Below are positions 21,080 to 31,714 of a DNA stretch of 64,000 bases, one piece after another. Position numbers and translations under genes: made by a program. Below the pieces are notes generated by a model. The model saw only the letters and a program-made list of their open reading frames with translations. It had not been told where the DNA came from and ran no database searches. How positions within the stretch are numbered: position 1 is the stretch's first letter; each line of letters begins with the position of its first letter. The stretch is from Bog-473 sp963840245 (GTDB lineage Bacteria; Actinomycetota; Acidimicrobiia; Acidimicrobiales; RAAP-2), in NCBI GenBank assembly GCA_963840245.1, contig CAWIYI010000008.1:1-64000 (forward strand), written 5' to 3'.

Positions 21080-22051
21080 TCAGTCCCAGGAGGCGTCGGC
21101 CCAGCGGCCGAGCGCGGCGGCCAGGGCCGCGGCCAGGGAGGGCGTACCCTTCGACCACGGCGCGGGCCGGGCCCACCTCGATGAGCACGGCGGGCATCCG
21201 CGTCTCGCGCAGGAGGGGCACCGACATGCCGTGGGCGCCGGCGTCGGTGACGCCCAGGGCCTCGGGGACCCCGGCCTGGACCAGCTCGGCCAGCCGGCGC
21301 CCGCCCAGCGACTCGTCGTGGCGCCCGGACCAGAAGGCGGTCCGGCAACCTGAGGACGAGGGATTGAGCCGAGCCCGACGAAGACGTCGACCTCGAGCTC
21401 GTTGGCCTCCTTGGCCTGGACGGCGTCGTCGGGGTGGTGCAACTCGGTCACCCGGATGCCCCCCCAGGTCAGCCGGCGGTGGAGCGCGCCGGTGACGCTG
21501 CCCAGGCCCCCGCCCTCGCCCACGGCCACGTGGCGGCCCCGCAAGGTGGGCGGGGCGTCGCGCAGGGCGGCCCGCGCCCGTACCGCCGAGACCAGCTCGG
21601 GCGCGTGGTGGCGGCTCTCCAGGCGAACGAGCTCCTCGAGGGTGGCGCCGCCCACGATGCCGTCGACCGGGAGGCCGGCGTTGCGCTGGAACTCCCCGAG
21701 GGCCTGCGCGGTGGCGTCACCGAAGATCCCGTCCACCCGGCCCGTGTCGAAACCCAGCGTGCACAGGCGCTGCTGCAGCTCGGCGACGTCGTCACCCCGC
21801 AGCATCGGTGTCCGCCGGTACAAGAAGCGGTCGCCCATTCGGAAACCGGCCTCCACCAGGGTGTTCCAGGTCTGGAGGCCGCAGACGCCGTCGACGCGCA
21901 GGCCGCGCAGGCGCTGGAAGGCCTCGAGCGCGGCCCGGGTGCCCGGGCCGAAGATGCCGTCGGCGTCGACGGGCGCACCCGGGAGGATGGCGGTCAGGCG
22001 GTGCTGGACGTCGGAGACCGCGTCACCACGGTCGCCGACGGCGAGGGGCAG
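21080..22051 (-). CDS. CwlM-like protein: two peptidoglycan-binding domains plus degenerate amidase (two frameshifts)
   Basis: Two PG_binding_1 repeats come first (VGDRGDAVSDVQHRL...AFQRLRGLRVDG and LRGDDVAELQQRLCTLGF...EFQRNAGLPVDG), then an Amidase_3-like domain. In M. tuberculosis the gene next to thioredoxin is cwlM, a cytoplasmic activator of MurA; the RMGDRFLYRR segment resembles it. No signal peptide is present. The zinc-site DPGHGG motif reads VAVGEGGG here, so catalysis is doubtful. One-base shifts near 21365 and 21150 must be repaired to reach ALGRWADASWD. No ATG, GTG or TTG fits the start: CTG at 22051, just after the trxA stop, is the only nearby candidate. Confidence 0.75.
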   Translation of the reverse strand: MPLAVGDRGDAVSDVQHRLTAILPGAPVDADGIFGPGTRAALEAFQRLRGLRVDGVCGLQTWNTLVEAGFRMGDRFLYRRTPMLRGDDVAELQQRLCTLGFDTGRVDGIFGDATAQALGEFQRNAGLPVDGIVGGATLEELVRLESRHHAPELVSAVRARAALRDAPPTLRGRHVAVGEGGGLGSVTGALHRRLTWGGIRVTELHHPDDAVQAKEANELEVDVFVGLGSIPRPQVAGPPSGPGATTSRWAGAGWPSWSRPGSPRPWASPTPAPTACRCPSCARRGCPPCSSRWARPAPWSKGTPSLAAALAAALGRWADASWD

Positions 22052-22053
22052 GC

Positions 22054-22381
22054 CTACAGGTAGGCCGAGATCTCCTCGAGCAGCTGGCCCTTGGGCTTCG
22101 CCCCGATCAGGCGCACCTGGGGCTCCCCGTCCTTGAACAGGATCAGCGTCGGGATGCTCATCACGTCGAAGCGACGGGTCACGTCCAGGTTGTCGTCGAT
22201 GTTGAGCTTGACGATCTCGGATCTTGCCCGCCTGCTCCTCCGCGATCTCCTCGAGGACCGGCGTGATCATCTTGCACGGGCCACACCACTCTGCCCAGAA
22301 GTCCACCAGGACGGGGACGTCCGAAGCCTTGACATGCTCGTCAAAGGTAGCGTCGGTCAGGCTCTCGATCTTCTCACTCAT
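22054..22381 (-). CDS. trxA: Thioredoxin (one frameshift)
   Basis: ATG at 22381 after AAGGAG. Active site FWAEWCGPCKMITP (CGPC, about residues 31-34). An extra base near 22220 breaks the frame after QAGKI. Without it the chain continues EIVKLNIDDNLDVTRRFDVM, SIPTLILFKDG (cis-Pro) and ends LLEEISAYL at 22054, about 108 residues. It is the electron carrier for ribonucleotide reductase and peroxiredoxins such as that at 51292-51750. It lies downstream of trxB. Confidence 0.9.
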
Positions 22382-22433
22382 CGCATCTCCTTGTCAGCGG
22401 GTGCAACGCCGACCCGCCCCGTTCTGTTCCCGG

Positions 22434-23397
22434 CTATTCGCCGCGGGCCTCCAACCAGCGCTCGGCGTCCATGGCGGCCATGCAGCCCGACCCGGCTGAG
22501 GTGATGGCCTGGCGGTAGTAGTGGTCCTGCACGTCGCCGCAGGCGAAGATCCCGTCGACGCTGGTGCGGGACGTGCTGTCGAACGTGCGGACGTAGCCCA
22601 TCTCGTCGAGTTCGAGCTGGCCCTTGACGAGCGTGGTGTTGGGCTCGTGGCCGATGGCGACGAAGAGCCCGGTTGCATCGAGCTCGGAGGCCTCGCCGCT
22701 GACCGTGTTCCGGAGGCGCACGCCGCTGACCTTGGTGTCCCCGAGGACGTCGGTGATGACGGAGTTCCACGAGAACGTCGATCTTGGGGTTGGCGAAGGC
22801 CCGCTCCTGCATGATCTTGGAGGCCCGCAGCTCGTCGCGCCGGTGGATGACCGTGACCTTGGACCCGAAGCGCGCCAGGAAGAGGGCTTCTTCCATGGCG
22901 GAGTCCCCGCCGCCTGCCACGGCGATGTGCTGGTCGCGGAAGAAGAAGCCGTCACAGGTGGCGCAGGTGGACACGCCGTAGCCGAGCAGGCGCTTCTCGT
23001 TGGGCACGTCGAGCATGAGCGAGCGGGCCCCGGTGGCCACGATCAGCGTGTTGGCCAGCACCGTCGGCTCGTCCGCGTCGGGGTCGCCCACCCAGACCTT
23101 GAAGGGCCAGTCCGTGCTCTCGATCCGGCTGACCTTGGCCGTGCGCAGCTCGGCATCGAAGCGCAGGGCCTGTGCCCGCATGGTGCCCATGAGCTCGGGA
23201 CCCAAGATCCCGTCGACGAAGCCGGGGTAGTTCTCGACCTCGGTGGTCAGCATCAGCTGGCCCCCGGGCTGGTCGGTCGTCGAGGAGGGCTCACCCTCGA
23301 TCACGAGCGGCTCGAGCTGGGCCCGCGCCGTGTAGAGGGCGGCGGTCAGCCCGGCCGGCCCGCTCCCGATGATGACGACCTTGCGGCGCTCAGGCAT
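22434..23397 (-). CDS. trxB: Thioredoxin reductase (one frameshift)
   Basis: NADPH-dependent flavoprotein that reduces TrxA. FAD motif VVIIGSGPAGLTAALYTARA at residues 6-25, redox CATC in GYGVSTCATCDGFFF, NADPH motif GGGDSAMEEALFL. An extra G near 22768 shifts the frame after NPKIDVL. In the corrected frame it reads WNSVITDVLGDTKVSGVRL and the FAD-contacting GIFACGDVQDHYYRQAIT to the stop at 22434. ATG 23397 overlaps the stop of the preceding membrane-protein gene by 8 bp. Confidence 0.92.
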
Positions 23398-23692
23398 CGG
23401 GCGGCAGGCCACGTCGCGAGTAGAGAACGGCGCCGACCGCACAGAAGATGAGCCCGAGCACGATGTAGGAGGCCCAGATCCGGTGTCCCGCGATGGTGGT
23501 CAGGCGGATGAAGCCCACGCAGAAGAGCACGACGACCGTGATGCCGATGACGGCGATGATCACCCCGAAGACGATGCCCCGGGCCGCGACGATGGCAGGC
23601 CGGATGGCCTTGTCGTTGACGGTGGCCACCACCGTGTCGACCGCGTCGAGGGCCCGATCCGACAGAGCGTCGGCGACATCGTTCTCAGCCAC
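23390..23692 (-). CDS. Small two-helix membrane protein, holin-like family
   Basis: A 100-residue protein from GTG 23692. An N-terminal amphipathic part (about 1-35, AENDVADALSDRALDAVDTV) precedes two hydrophobic helices (about 42-65 GIVFGVIIAVIGITVVVLFC and 75-95 WASYIVLGLIFCAVGAVLY). The topology resembles actinobacterial phage-holin-family or DUF-type small membrane proteins. It overlaps trxB by 8 bp and follows degV by 10 bp, so it is probably in the degV-trxB-trxA-cwlM transcript. The function is unknown. Confidence 0.7.
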   Translation of the reverse strand: MAENDVADALSDRALDAVDTVVATVNDKAIRPAIVAARGIVFGVIIAVIGITVVVLFCVGFIRLTTIAGHRIWASYIVLGLIFCAVGAVLYSRRGLPPDA

Positions 23693-23702
23693 GGCGTGGA
23701 GA

Positions 23703-24564
23703 CTACTCGGCGGTCCCGGCCGTCCTGGCAGGCACGACGTAACAGACGCCCACCGTGTTCGGCCCGGCATGGGTGCCGACCACCGGGCCGAGGTCGACGG
23801 GCACCAGCGGGTGCTCGGTGGCGATGCCGGCCAGGGAGGCCATGACGTCGGCGAAGTCGTCGCAGGCGCCGTCGGCCACGGCGATGCGCTCGAGGGGCGC
23901 TTCGGCCGTCACCTTGGCCGTCATGTAGGCCAGCGCCCGGGTCCGGGTCCGCTGTTTGGACTCCTCGGCCACCTCGCCGTCCTTGAGCTGGATGACGGGC
24001 TTGATGTTGAGGAGCGAGCCGACGCAGGGCCCGGGCACCGCCGATGCGCCCCCCACGCTGCAGGTGCTCGAGCCCACCCAGCACCCCGTAGATGCGGGTG
24101 CGTGGGATGCGGTCCTCGGTGGCCGCCACCAGGTCCTCCATGGAGGCGCCTGCTGCCGCGTCCTCGGCGGCGGCGATGACGAGGAGGCCCTGGCCCATGG
24201 TCAGCGAGAAGGTGTCGATGACGCGGACCGGGATCGACGTGAAGGTGTCGGCTGCCGTGACCGCCGAGCCGTAGGTGCCCGACACCTTGGAGGAGATGGT
24301 CAGGCAGAGGACAGCGTCGGCCCCCTCGTCTGCGGCCTCTTGGAAGGCGGCCTGGAAGGCGCCGGGGGAGGGCGCGGCGGTCTGGGGCAGGTCGCCCTTG
24401 CCGCGGCAGCGCTCCCAGAACTCGGTCGGGGTGAGCTGGCGGCGGTCCTCGAGCTCCTCGGTGCCGAAGCGGATGGTCAGCGGCACCACGGTGACGTTGT
24501 GCTCCTTGACGAGCTGGTCGGTCAGGTCGCAGGCACTGTCGGTGACGATGTGGACGCCGGGCAT
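23703..24564 (-). CDS. DegV family fatty-acid-binding protein (one frameshift)
   Basis: Starts MPGVHIVTDSACDLTDQLV, the DegV signature. TISSKVSGTYGSA and IDTFSLTMGQG surround the fatty-acid headgroup site. After LQRGGRIGGARAL an extra base near 24026 shifts the frame. The corrected chain continues VGSLLNIKPVIQLKDGEV and ends with HAGPNTVGVCYV, giving about 286 residues. Homologues bind fatty acids for the FakA kinase, but no FakA is seen here. It is likely the first gene of the operon running to cwlM. Confidence 0.85.
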
Positions 24565-24724
24565 GCAGCGAGTCTGCCACCTGCGGCCTCGGGGGGCTGG
24601 AGTTTTCCCGGAGCCGCGCCTGCTCCGAGGGCCAGAGGCGGCGCACGGCGGAGAAAGGGGGCCTGGCCTCCGCGAACTCTGCACGAGTTTGCGCGGAGTT
24701 CGGGCCGAATCCACCCTCCGACGT

Positions 24725-26413
24725 TCAGGCGCCCCGCGTGGCCCCGAGCGGGCCGACGGGCCCGACGGGCCGGCTGCGGCCGAGCGGCCCTGCCGGTGGG
24801 GGACGTCGGTGGGTGTCGTGGCGCCGGCCCAGCCAGACGACCACCGCCCAGAACGTCAGGCCCCCGGCGACCACGGACCCGACCACCCGGGCCGACAACG
24901 CGGGGATGGTGGTGGACGCCGAGAGGTTGGACACGACCAGCACCACCACGGCCATGGGCACGGAGGCGATGAGCACACGGACGAGCGGCGCCCAGGTCTC
25001 GCGCTCGGCCAGGCGCCCGAACCACTGGCGGAAGACGGCCAGGGCGAGCACCGCCGCCACCGTGTAGGCGATCGACAGCGACAGGGCGAGGCCGCGCACG
25101 CCGAGCGGGCGGACCAGGAGCACGGCCAGGACGATGTTGAGCCCGTTCTCCACCAGGTAGAGGTAGAAGGCGACCCTGGTGCGCTGCATCGCCTGCAGCA
25201 CCCGCACCAGGTAGAGGTAGGTGCAGAACCCGGGCAGGCCGAGGGCGAACATGGCCAGCGCGGCGCCGGTGGTGGCCGTCTCGGCCGGGGTGCTGTGGCC
25301 GTTGCCGAGCAACAGCGCCACCGCGGGCTTGGCCAGGAGCAGCATGCCGACGGCGGACGGGATGATGAGGGCGAGGACGGCCCGCAGGCCGCCGCTCATG
25401 CGCTGGAGGAAGGCGGTCCGCTGCCCGGTCGACCAGCGCTCGGCCAGGTCGGGGGTGACGACCGACATCACCGTCACCGCGATGATGCCGTAGGGCAACT
25501 GGAAGAAGGCGTAGGCGTAGGTGTACGACGACACGGGGTCGGGGCCGGCCACGCTTCCGGCCAGGATGGTCACCACGAAGAGCGCGATCTGGTTGGCCAG
25601 CACGAAGCCGAACGTCCAACCGCCCAGGCGGGTCACGGCGCGCAGCGCCTCGTCACGTGGGTTCCAGTTCCAGCGCAGCAGCCCGAGGTCGGCGCGGCGC
25701 AGGCTCGGGATCAGCGCCACGCCCTGGAGCACCACCCCGAGCGAGGTGCCGAGCCCGAGGAGGATGAGCTCCGACCGGTGGTCCTGCACCCCGGCCAGCG
25801 ATGCGCCGCGGCCGCCGGCCCACAGCCCGAACCAGACCAGGATGCCGATGCAGACGACGTTGTTGACGATGGGGGCCCAGGCCACGGCGATGAAACGGCG
25901 CCGCGTGTTGAGCAGCGCGGCCGCCAGCGCGAAGAGGCCGTAGGCGGCGATCTGGATCACGAACCAGCGCAGGAACCCGGTGGCCACGGCGCGCTCCATG
26001 ACGACGCGGTGGACCTGGGCGGAGCCGGCGTGCGTGTCGAGCACGGTGAGGGCGTCGATGAGGAACGGCGCGGCGACCAGCGCCGCCACCGTCGTCACGA
26101 GGAGGACCACCACCGAGACGGTGAGCACGGCGGAGATGGACTCGAAGGCCTCGCTCTCGGACTTGTTGGCCAGCCGGTCGACGAAGACGGGGATGAACGT
26201 GGCCGAGAGGACGCCGCCCAGCACGACGTCGTAGAGCATGTTGGGCGTGGTGTTGGCCAGGTTGTAGGAGTCGGCCAGCAGGGTCTGGCCGAGCGCCCAG
26301 GCCAGAGCGACGAAGCGGAGCAGCCCGGTGACGCGCGAGACGCCGGTGCCGACGGCCACGTAGGCGGCCGACGTCCGCAGCGGCAGGGTGCGGGCCCGGC
26401 GGGCGGTGGCCAC
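24725..26413 (-). CDS. murJ: Lipid II flippase MurJ
   Basis: About 562 residues with around 14 hydrophobic segments and the MurJ opening SRVTGLLRFVALAWALG, then ADSYNLANTTPNMLYDVVLG. It flips lipid II for peptidoglycan synthesis. The start is taken as GTG 26413, 2 bp after the stop of the DUF6049-like gene. Unlike M. tuberculosis MurJ (Rv3910) it has no C-terminal pseudokinase or sugar-binding extension; it ends in a short Pro/Arg-rich tail. Confidence 0.9.
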   Translation of the reverse strand: MATARRARTLPLRTSAAYVAVGTGVSRVTGLLRFVALAWALGQTLLADSYNLANTTPNMLYDVVLGGVLSATFIPVFVDRLANKSESEAFESISAVLTVSVVVLLVTTVAALVAAPFLIDALTVLDTHAGSAQVHRVVMERAVATGFLRWFVIQIAAYGLFALAAALLNTRRRFIAVAWAPIVNNVVCIGILVWFGLWAGGRGASLAGVQDHRSELILLGLGTSLGVVLQGVALIPSLRRADLGLLRWNWNPRDEALRAVTRLGGWTFGFVLANQIALFVVTILAGSVAGPDPVSSYTYAYAFFQLPYGIIAVTVMSVVTPDLAERWSTGQRTAFLQRMSGGLRAVLALIIPSAVGMLLLAKPAVALLLGNGHSTPAETATTGAALAMFALGLPGFCTYLYLVRVLQAMQRTRVAFYLYLVENGLNIVLAVLLVRPLGVRGLALSLSIAYTVAAVLALAVFRQWFGRLAERETWAPLVRVLIASVPMAVVVLVVSNLSASTTIPALSARVVGSVVAGGLTFWAVVVWLGRRHDTHRRPPPAGPLGRSRPVGPVGPLGATRGA

Positions 26414-26415
26414 GG

Positions 26416-28447
26416 TCAGTGGGCCCGGCGGCGGCCCCGCCGGGAGCGCCGCCAGGTGCGCGCCCACCAGACCAGGAGCACGGCGCCGGCGAAGACGGTG
26501 AGGGCGACACCCACGAAGGAGATGGCGGTCGAGTGCACCGTCAGCACGGTGCGGGCGATGAGCACGTGGCCGTCCGGCGTGTGCAGTGTCACGTCGATGG
26601 GGAGGCGGTCGCCCGTGGTGCGGGCTTGCGCCGTGACCCGGACGGACGTGGTCGGGCGGTCGAGGATCAACTGGCGCGTGTTGCCGTCGGGGAAGGTGAA
26701 CTTGTCACTGGCGAGGGTGACGACGACCGTGACCGGGTAGGGGGCCGAGGAGAGGACCGTGACCGGGATGGCGGCCCGCTGCGCGGTGAAGGTCACGGTT
26801 TGCTCGGTGGCGAGGGTGATCTGTCCGGTCGCCCCCTCGAAGGACTTGGCGTAGGCGCTCAGTGCGGCATTTCGTCCGGCGACGCTGAGCCCGCTGGCCT
26901 CGGTGGTGAGGAGGGTGTCGCCCAGCGAGGTCAGCGTGGTGGGGTGCCCGCCTACCGCCTGGCTGAACGACGCCAACTGTTGGCGATCGAGCGCGATGCG
27001 CTCAGCCGCGCCGCGCGTCATGCCGCGGCCGGCGGGTCCGGACTGGAGCTGGCGCACCGCAGGCTCGTTGTTGCCGCCGGCGGGCACGTCGGCGACGAGT
27101 TGGGAGACGGTCTCGGGCTTCAGGGCCGGGTTGCCCGAGAGCCCGGCGAGCAGCGCGTCCATGAAGGCGGCCGAGGGCTGCCACCCCGGCGCCGGGTCGA
27201 CCACGACCCCGCGCGGCGCGGCCTTGAACGCGTTCTCGTAGTGGACGAACGAGAGCCCGGCGAGAAGCTGCTCGGCCCCGAGGACGGGGTTGGAGCTTGT
27301 CCGCGGTGAAGCGCGTGCTCAAGGTGGAGTCGGACGCCACGGCCGGAATGGTGGAGCCGTGCCCGAGGTCCAGCGTGAAGGGCTGGGCGAAGGTGAGGTT
27401 GCTCACGCCGCCCGCGGCCAGGTCGTCGTCGCTGATCACGGCTTGGGAGGCGCCGGCGAGCTGCAGGCCCGAGGCGAGGTCGCCGGCGTCACCCTGCGTG
27501 AACGACGAGGCGGTGTCCACCCAGGGGCCGCCATCGAGCCGGAGGCCGGCGCTGCGCAGCACCTCGTCGCCCCGGAGCATCTGGGCGCCGATCTCCCCGG
27601 AGATCCCGGCCCCGGAGAGCGAGGCCAGATCGATGGGCACGTAGGGCTGGTCGATCATCTCGTCGCCGCTGAGCGCGGCCAACTGGGCCAGCGCGCGCTG
27701 GCCCTCGCGCGAGCGCGTCGTGGCGATCGCGCTCACCGCCAGCGGGCTCACGGCGAGCGTGGTCGGCACGTCATGGTGCTCCGTCAGCGCGTCCGCCACC
27801 GTGGTCACGCCGGCCGCCGTGACGGGGACCACGACGCCCACGCGCAAGGGACCCCCGGTCGCCGACACGGCGGTCGGCTCCTGGTAGGTGAGGAAGGTGG
27901 TGAAGCGGGCCAGCGGGGACGACGAGCCCTGGCGCACGAGCGCGACCGAGACGGGGTACACGTCGCCGCACTTGCCGGTCAGCGGCGTGCAGTCGAGGGT
28001 GAGGGTGTGGGAGCCGGCCGCGCAGACGCCGGGCCCGCTGGCGGGGACACTGGCACTCGAGTCGGGCACCACCGTCACGCAGGTGGAGGCGCTCAGCCCA
28101 CCGGCAGAGGCGGCGACCGGGACCGAGGTCAGCCGGAGCAGCGGCGTGGCCGTGGGCGTGCCCGACGTCGCCTGTTGCAGCTGGGAGAGATCGTCGAGGC
28201 GCCCGTAGAAGGTCAGGTTGACGCTGAGGGCGCTGGCCGACCCCTCGGCGGGGGAGACGCCGAGCGCGAGGTTGAACCAGGGCTGGGCGGCGGTCACCCA
28301 CGGGGTCTGGGACGTCAGCACCAGGGGTGGCCCAGCCGCGCGCGCCTGCTCCGATCCTCCCGCGGTGGTGGCGCCCAGCGTGCTGACCAGGGCTGCGACG
28401 GCCACCGCGAGCGTGCAGAGGGCGGTCCTCGCCCGGCGCGTCGACAC
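26416..28447 (-). CDS. Secreted, membrane-anchored DUF6049-like protein (one frameshift)
   Basis: The N-terminus has a signal peptide (RARTALCTLAVAVAALVS), a long extracellular region follows, and a C-terminal membrane helix (FVGVALTVFAGAVLLVWW) ends in a basic tail. In actinobacteria a protein of this build sits directly upstream of murJ (Rv3909 in M. tuberculosis). A one-base shift near 27293, after STRFTADKLQ, must be corrected to join the halves (SFVHYENAFKAAPRGVVVDP follows). The full product is about 675 residues. The start is GTG with a -10 TAGCCT 6 nt upstream, so it is probably leaderless. The function is unknown; a link to cell-wall assembly is inference from context. Confidence 0.75.
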
Positions 28448-28453
28448 AGGGAG

Positions 28454-28459
28454 AGGCTA
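28454..28459 (-). promoter_or_regulatory. Leaderless -10 of the DUF6049-like gene
   Basis: The minus strand reads TAGCCT, 6 nt before the GTG at 28447. It faces the pcnA -10 only 10 bp away. Confidence 0.5.
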
Positions 28460-28469
28460 GAGGGCGCAC

Positions 28470-28475
28470 TACCGT
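28470..28475 (+). promoter_or_regulatory. Leaderless -10 of pcnA
   Basis: TACCGT lies 6 nt before GTG 28482. Together with the opposite promoter it fills the 34-bp divergent gap. Confidence 0.45.
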
Positions 28476-28481
28476 GGGCGG

Positions 28482-29876
28482 GTGCAGTCCACGTCGATGC
28501 CCGAGCGGTTCCGCCCGTATGTCGACGCCACCGAGGAGGTGGCCCGCCGCTTCGCCACGGCCGGGCACACGCTCTACTTGGTGGGGGGCTCCGTGCGGGA
28601 TGCCCTGTTCCCGGGCCCCGCCGGGACCGCGGCCGGGCCCGATCTCGACCTCACCACCGACGCCCTGCCGGCCGAGACCGAGCGGCTGGTGCGGGGTTGG
28701 GCCGACGACATCTGGACCCAGGGTGAGCGCTTCGGCACCATCGGCTGTCGCAAGGGCACCCACGTCTACGAGATCACGACGCACCGGGCGGAGGTCTACG
28801 CGCCCGAGTCGCGCAAGCCCGAGGTGACCTTCGGCGACGACCTGGAGGTGGACCTGTCGCGGCGGGACTTCACCATCAACGCCCTGGCGCTGCGCCTGCC
28901 CGACATGGAGCTGATCGACCCCTTCGACGGGCTGGGGGACCTGGCGGCCGGGCGGTTGCGGACGCCACTCGACCCCGAGATCTCCTTCGGCGACGACCCA
29001 CTGCGCATGCTGCGGGCCGCCCGTTTCGCGGCCCGCTTCTCGCTCGAGCCCGACCCGGCGCTGACGGCCGCGGTGGAACGGATGCACGGCCGGCTCTCCA
29101 TCGTGTCGGCCGAGCGCATCCGCGACGAGCTGGACAAGATCGTCGTGGTCGACGTGCCGTCGGTGGCCCTGTGGTTCGTGGTGCGCACCGGCCTCGCCGG
29201 TGAGTTCCTGCCGGAACTGCCGGGCCTCGCACTCGAGCAGGATCCGATCCACCGGCACAAGGACGTGCTGGCCCACACGCTCGCCGTGGTGGACAAGACG
29301 TCGCCGAACCGGCTGCTGCGGTTGGCCGCGCTGTTCCACGACGTCGGCAAGCCGCGCACGCGCGCCATCACCGACGGCGGCGTGAGCTTCCACCACCACG
29401 AGGTCGTGGGTGCCCGCATGACGCGGACGCGCATGGAGGCGTTGCGTTACTCGAGCGCCGACATCGACACCGTGGTGCGGCTGGTCGAGCTGCACCTGCG
29501 CTTCCACACCTACCGGTTGGGCTGGACCGACAAGGCGGTGCGCCGCTACGTGCGCGACGCCGGTCCGCACCTCGAAATGCTGAACGAGCTGACCCGCTGC
29601 GACTGCACGACGCGGAACGCGGCCAAGGCCAAGGCGCTGGCCCGGCGCATGGACGAGCTCGAGGCCCGGATCACCGAGCTGGGCGAGCAGGAGGAGCTCA
29701 GGGCCCTGCGTCCCGACCTCGACGGCAATCAGGTCATGGCGCTGCTGGGCATCGGGCCGGGCCGAGCCGTCGGCCAGGCCCTGGACTTCTTGATGGAGCT
29801 CCGCCTCGACGAGGGACCGTTGGGCGAGGAGGAGGCGACGGCCCGGCTGCGGGCCTGGTGGGCCGAGCGACAGTAG
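28482..29876 (+). CDS. pcnA: CCA-adding tRNA nucleotidyltransferase with HD domain
   Basis: A 464-residue class II nucleotidyltransferase. The catalytic head has LVGGSVRDALF and PDLDLTTDALP (Asp pair). RRDFTINALAL and DPLRMLRAARFAARF complete the nucleotide-recognition region. A C-terminal HD phosphohydrolase motif LAALFHDVGKP (about residue 287) follows. It adds or repairs the 3' CCA of tRNAs. The name follows the genome convention of M. tuberculosis (Rv3907c); CCA addition is likelier than polyadenylation. The position next to the murJ/DUF6049 block is conserved. Confidence 0.9.
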   Translation: MQSTSMPERFRPYVDATEEVARRFATAGHTLYLVGGSVRDALFPGPAGTAAGPDLDLTTDALPAETERLVRGWADDIWTQGERFGTIGCRKGTHVYEITTHRAEVYAPESRKPEVTFGDDLEVDLSRRDFTINALALRLPDMELIDPFDGLGDLAAGRLRTPLDPEISFGDDPLRMLRAARFAARFSLEPDPALTAAVERMHGRLSIVSAERIRDELDKIVVVDVPSVALWFVVRTGLAGEFLPELPGLALEQDPIHRHKDVLAHTLAVVDKTSPNRLLRLAALFHDVGKPRTRAITDGGVSFHHHEVVGARMTRTRMEALRYSSADIDTVVRLVELHLRFHTYRLGWTDKAVRRYVRDAGPHLEMLNELTRCDCTTRNAAKAKALARRMDELEARITELGEQEELRALRPDLDGNQVMALLGIGPGRAVGQALDFLMELRLDEGPLGEEEATARLRAWWAERQ

Positions 29877-29899
29877 GCGGCCGGCGGTAACGGAAGCGG

Positions 29900-29905
29900 T
29901 AGCGT
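29900..29905 (+). promoter_or_regulatory. Leaderless -10 of the AhpD-like gene
   Basis: TAGCGT lies 8 nt before ATG 29914, with no Shine-Dalgarno sequence between. Confidence 0.45.
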
Positions 29906-29913
29906 CGCGGGGC

Positions 29914-30399
29914 ATGACGAGGATCGCGGCACCGGAGAGCGGCATGGGCGAGCACATCGACTGGGCGTTGCTGCGCCCGGACATGGCGGCGGGCATGGGC
30001 AAGCTGTCGGCGGCGGTCTACGGCAACTCCCAGCTGTCGGTGCGCGAGCGCGAGGCGGCCCGCTGGACCATTGCGCTGATCAACGACTGCGCCGTGTGCC
30101 GCGACACCCGGGCCCGTGACGGGGAGTCGGCCGGCGCCGGCGAGCCGTTCTACGTCGAGGTGACCGATTGGCGCGCCGCCACCGGGCTGAGTGTGCGGGA
30201 ACGGCTGGCGGCAGAGTTCGCCGAGCGCTTCGCCCTCGACCACCTGGCCATGGACGACGAGCTGTGGGGCCGCCTGCACGACGCCTTCGACGAGGCCGAG
30301 CTGGCGGACCTCACCATCTGCTGCGGCTGCTTCCTCGGCATGGGACGGACCCTGGCCGTGGTCGGGGTGCGGGCCCCCGACGAGCGCATCCTCGTCTGA
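29914..30399 (+). CDS. Carboxymuconolactone decarboxylase/AhpD-like protein
   Basis: A 161-residue all-alpha protein with the redox motif NDCAVCRDTRA (CxxC, about residues 52-55), the hallmark of AhpD-like alkylhydroperoxidases and CMD proteins. SVREREAARWTIAL before it is the usual preceding helix. A second Cys pair (LTICCGCFLGMGRTLAVVG) lies near residue 132. The likely role is peroxide reduction or redox relay; the substrate is unknown. It stands alone, in the same direction as pcnA. Confidence 0.8.
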   Translation: MTRIAAPESGMGEHIDWALLRPDMAAGMGKLSAAVYGNSQLSVREREAARWTIALINDCAVCRDTRARDGESAGAGEPFYVEVTDWRAATGLSVRERLAAEFAERFALDHLAMDDELWGRLHDAFDEAELADLTICCGCFLGMGRTLAVVGVRAPDERILV

Positions 30400-30516
30400 G
30401 CATTCCGAGCCGATCGCTCATTGCCGCTCATTGCGGAGGCGGGTGCGGGCGGAGCCGCCGAGAAGGTCCTGGCGGGAACCGGGCGGTCGGCTGCCCCGAG
30501 GGGTGTTCTTTGGAGG

Positions 30517-31617
<1,101 letters not shown>

Positions 31618-31714
31618 GGACATGTCTCCTTCGGGGTCGGTGACGGGGTTGGTGTCGAGGTCGTGGTCGGTATCGAGGCCGTGGTCGGGGTCGAGGTGGT
31701 GTCGGGCGGTTTCG

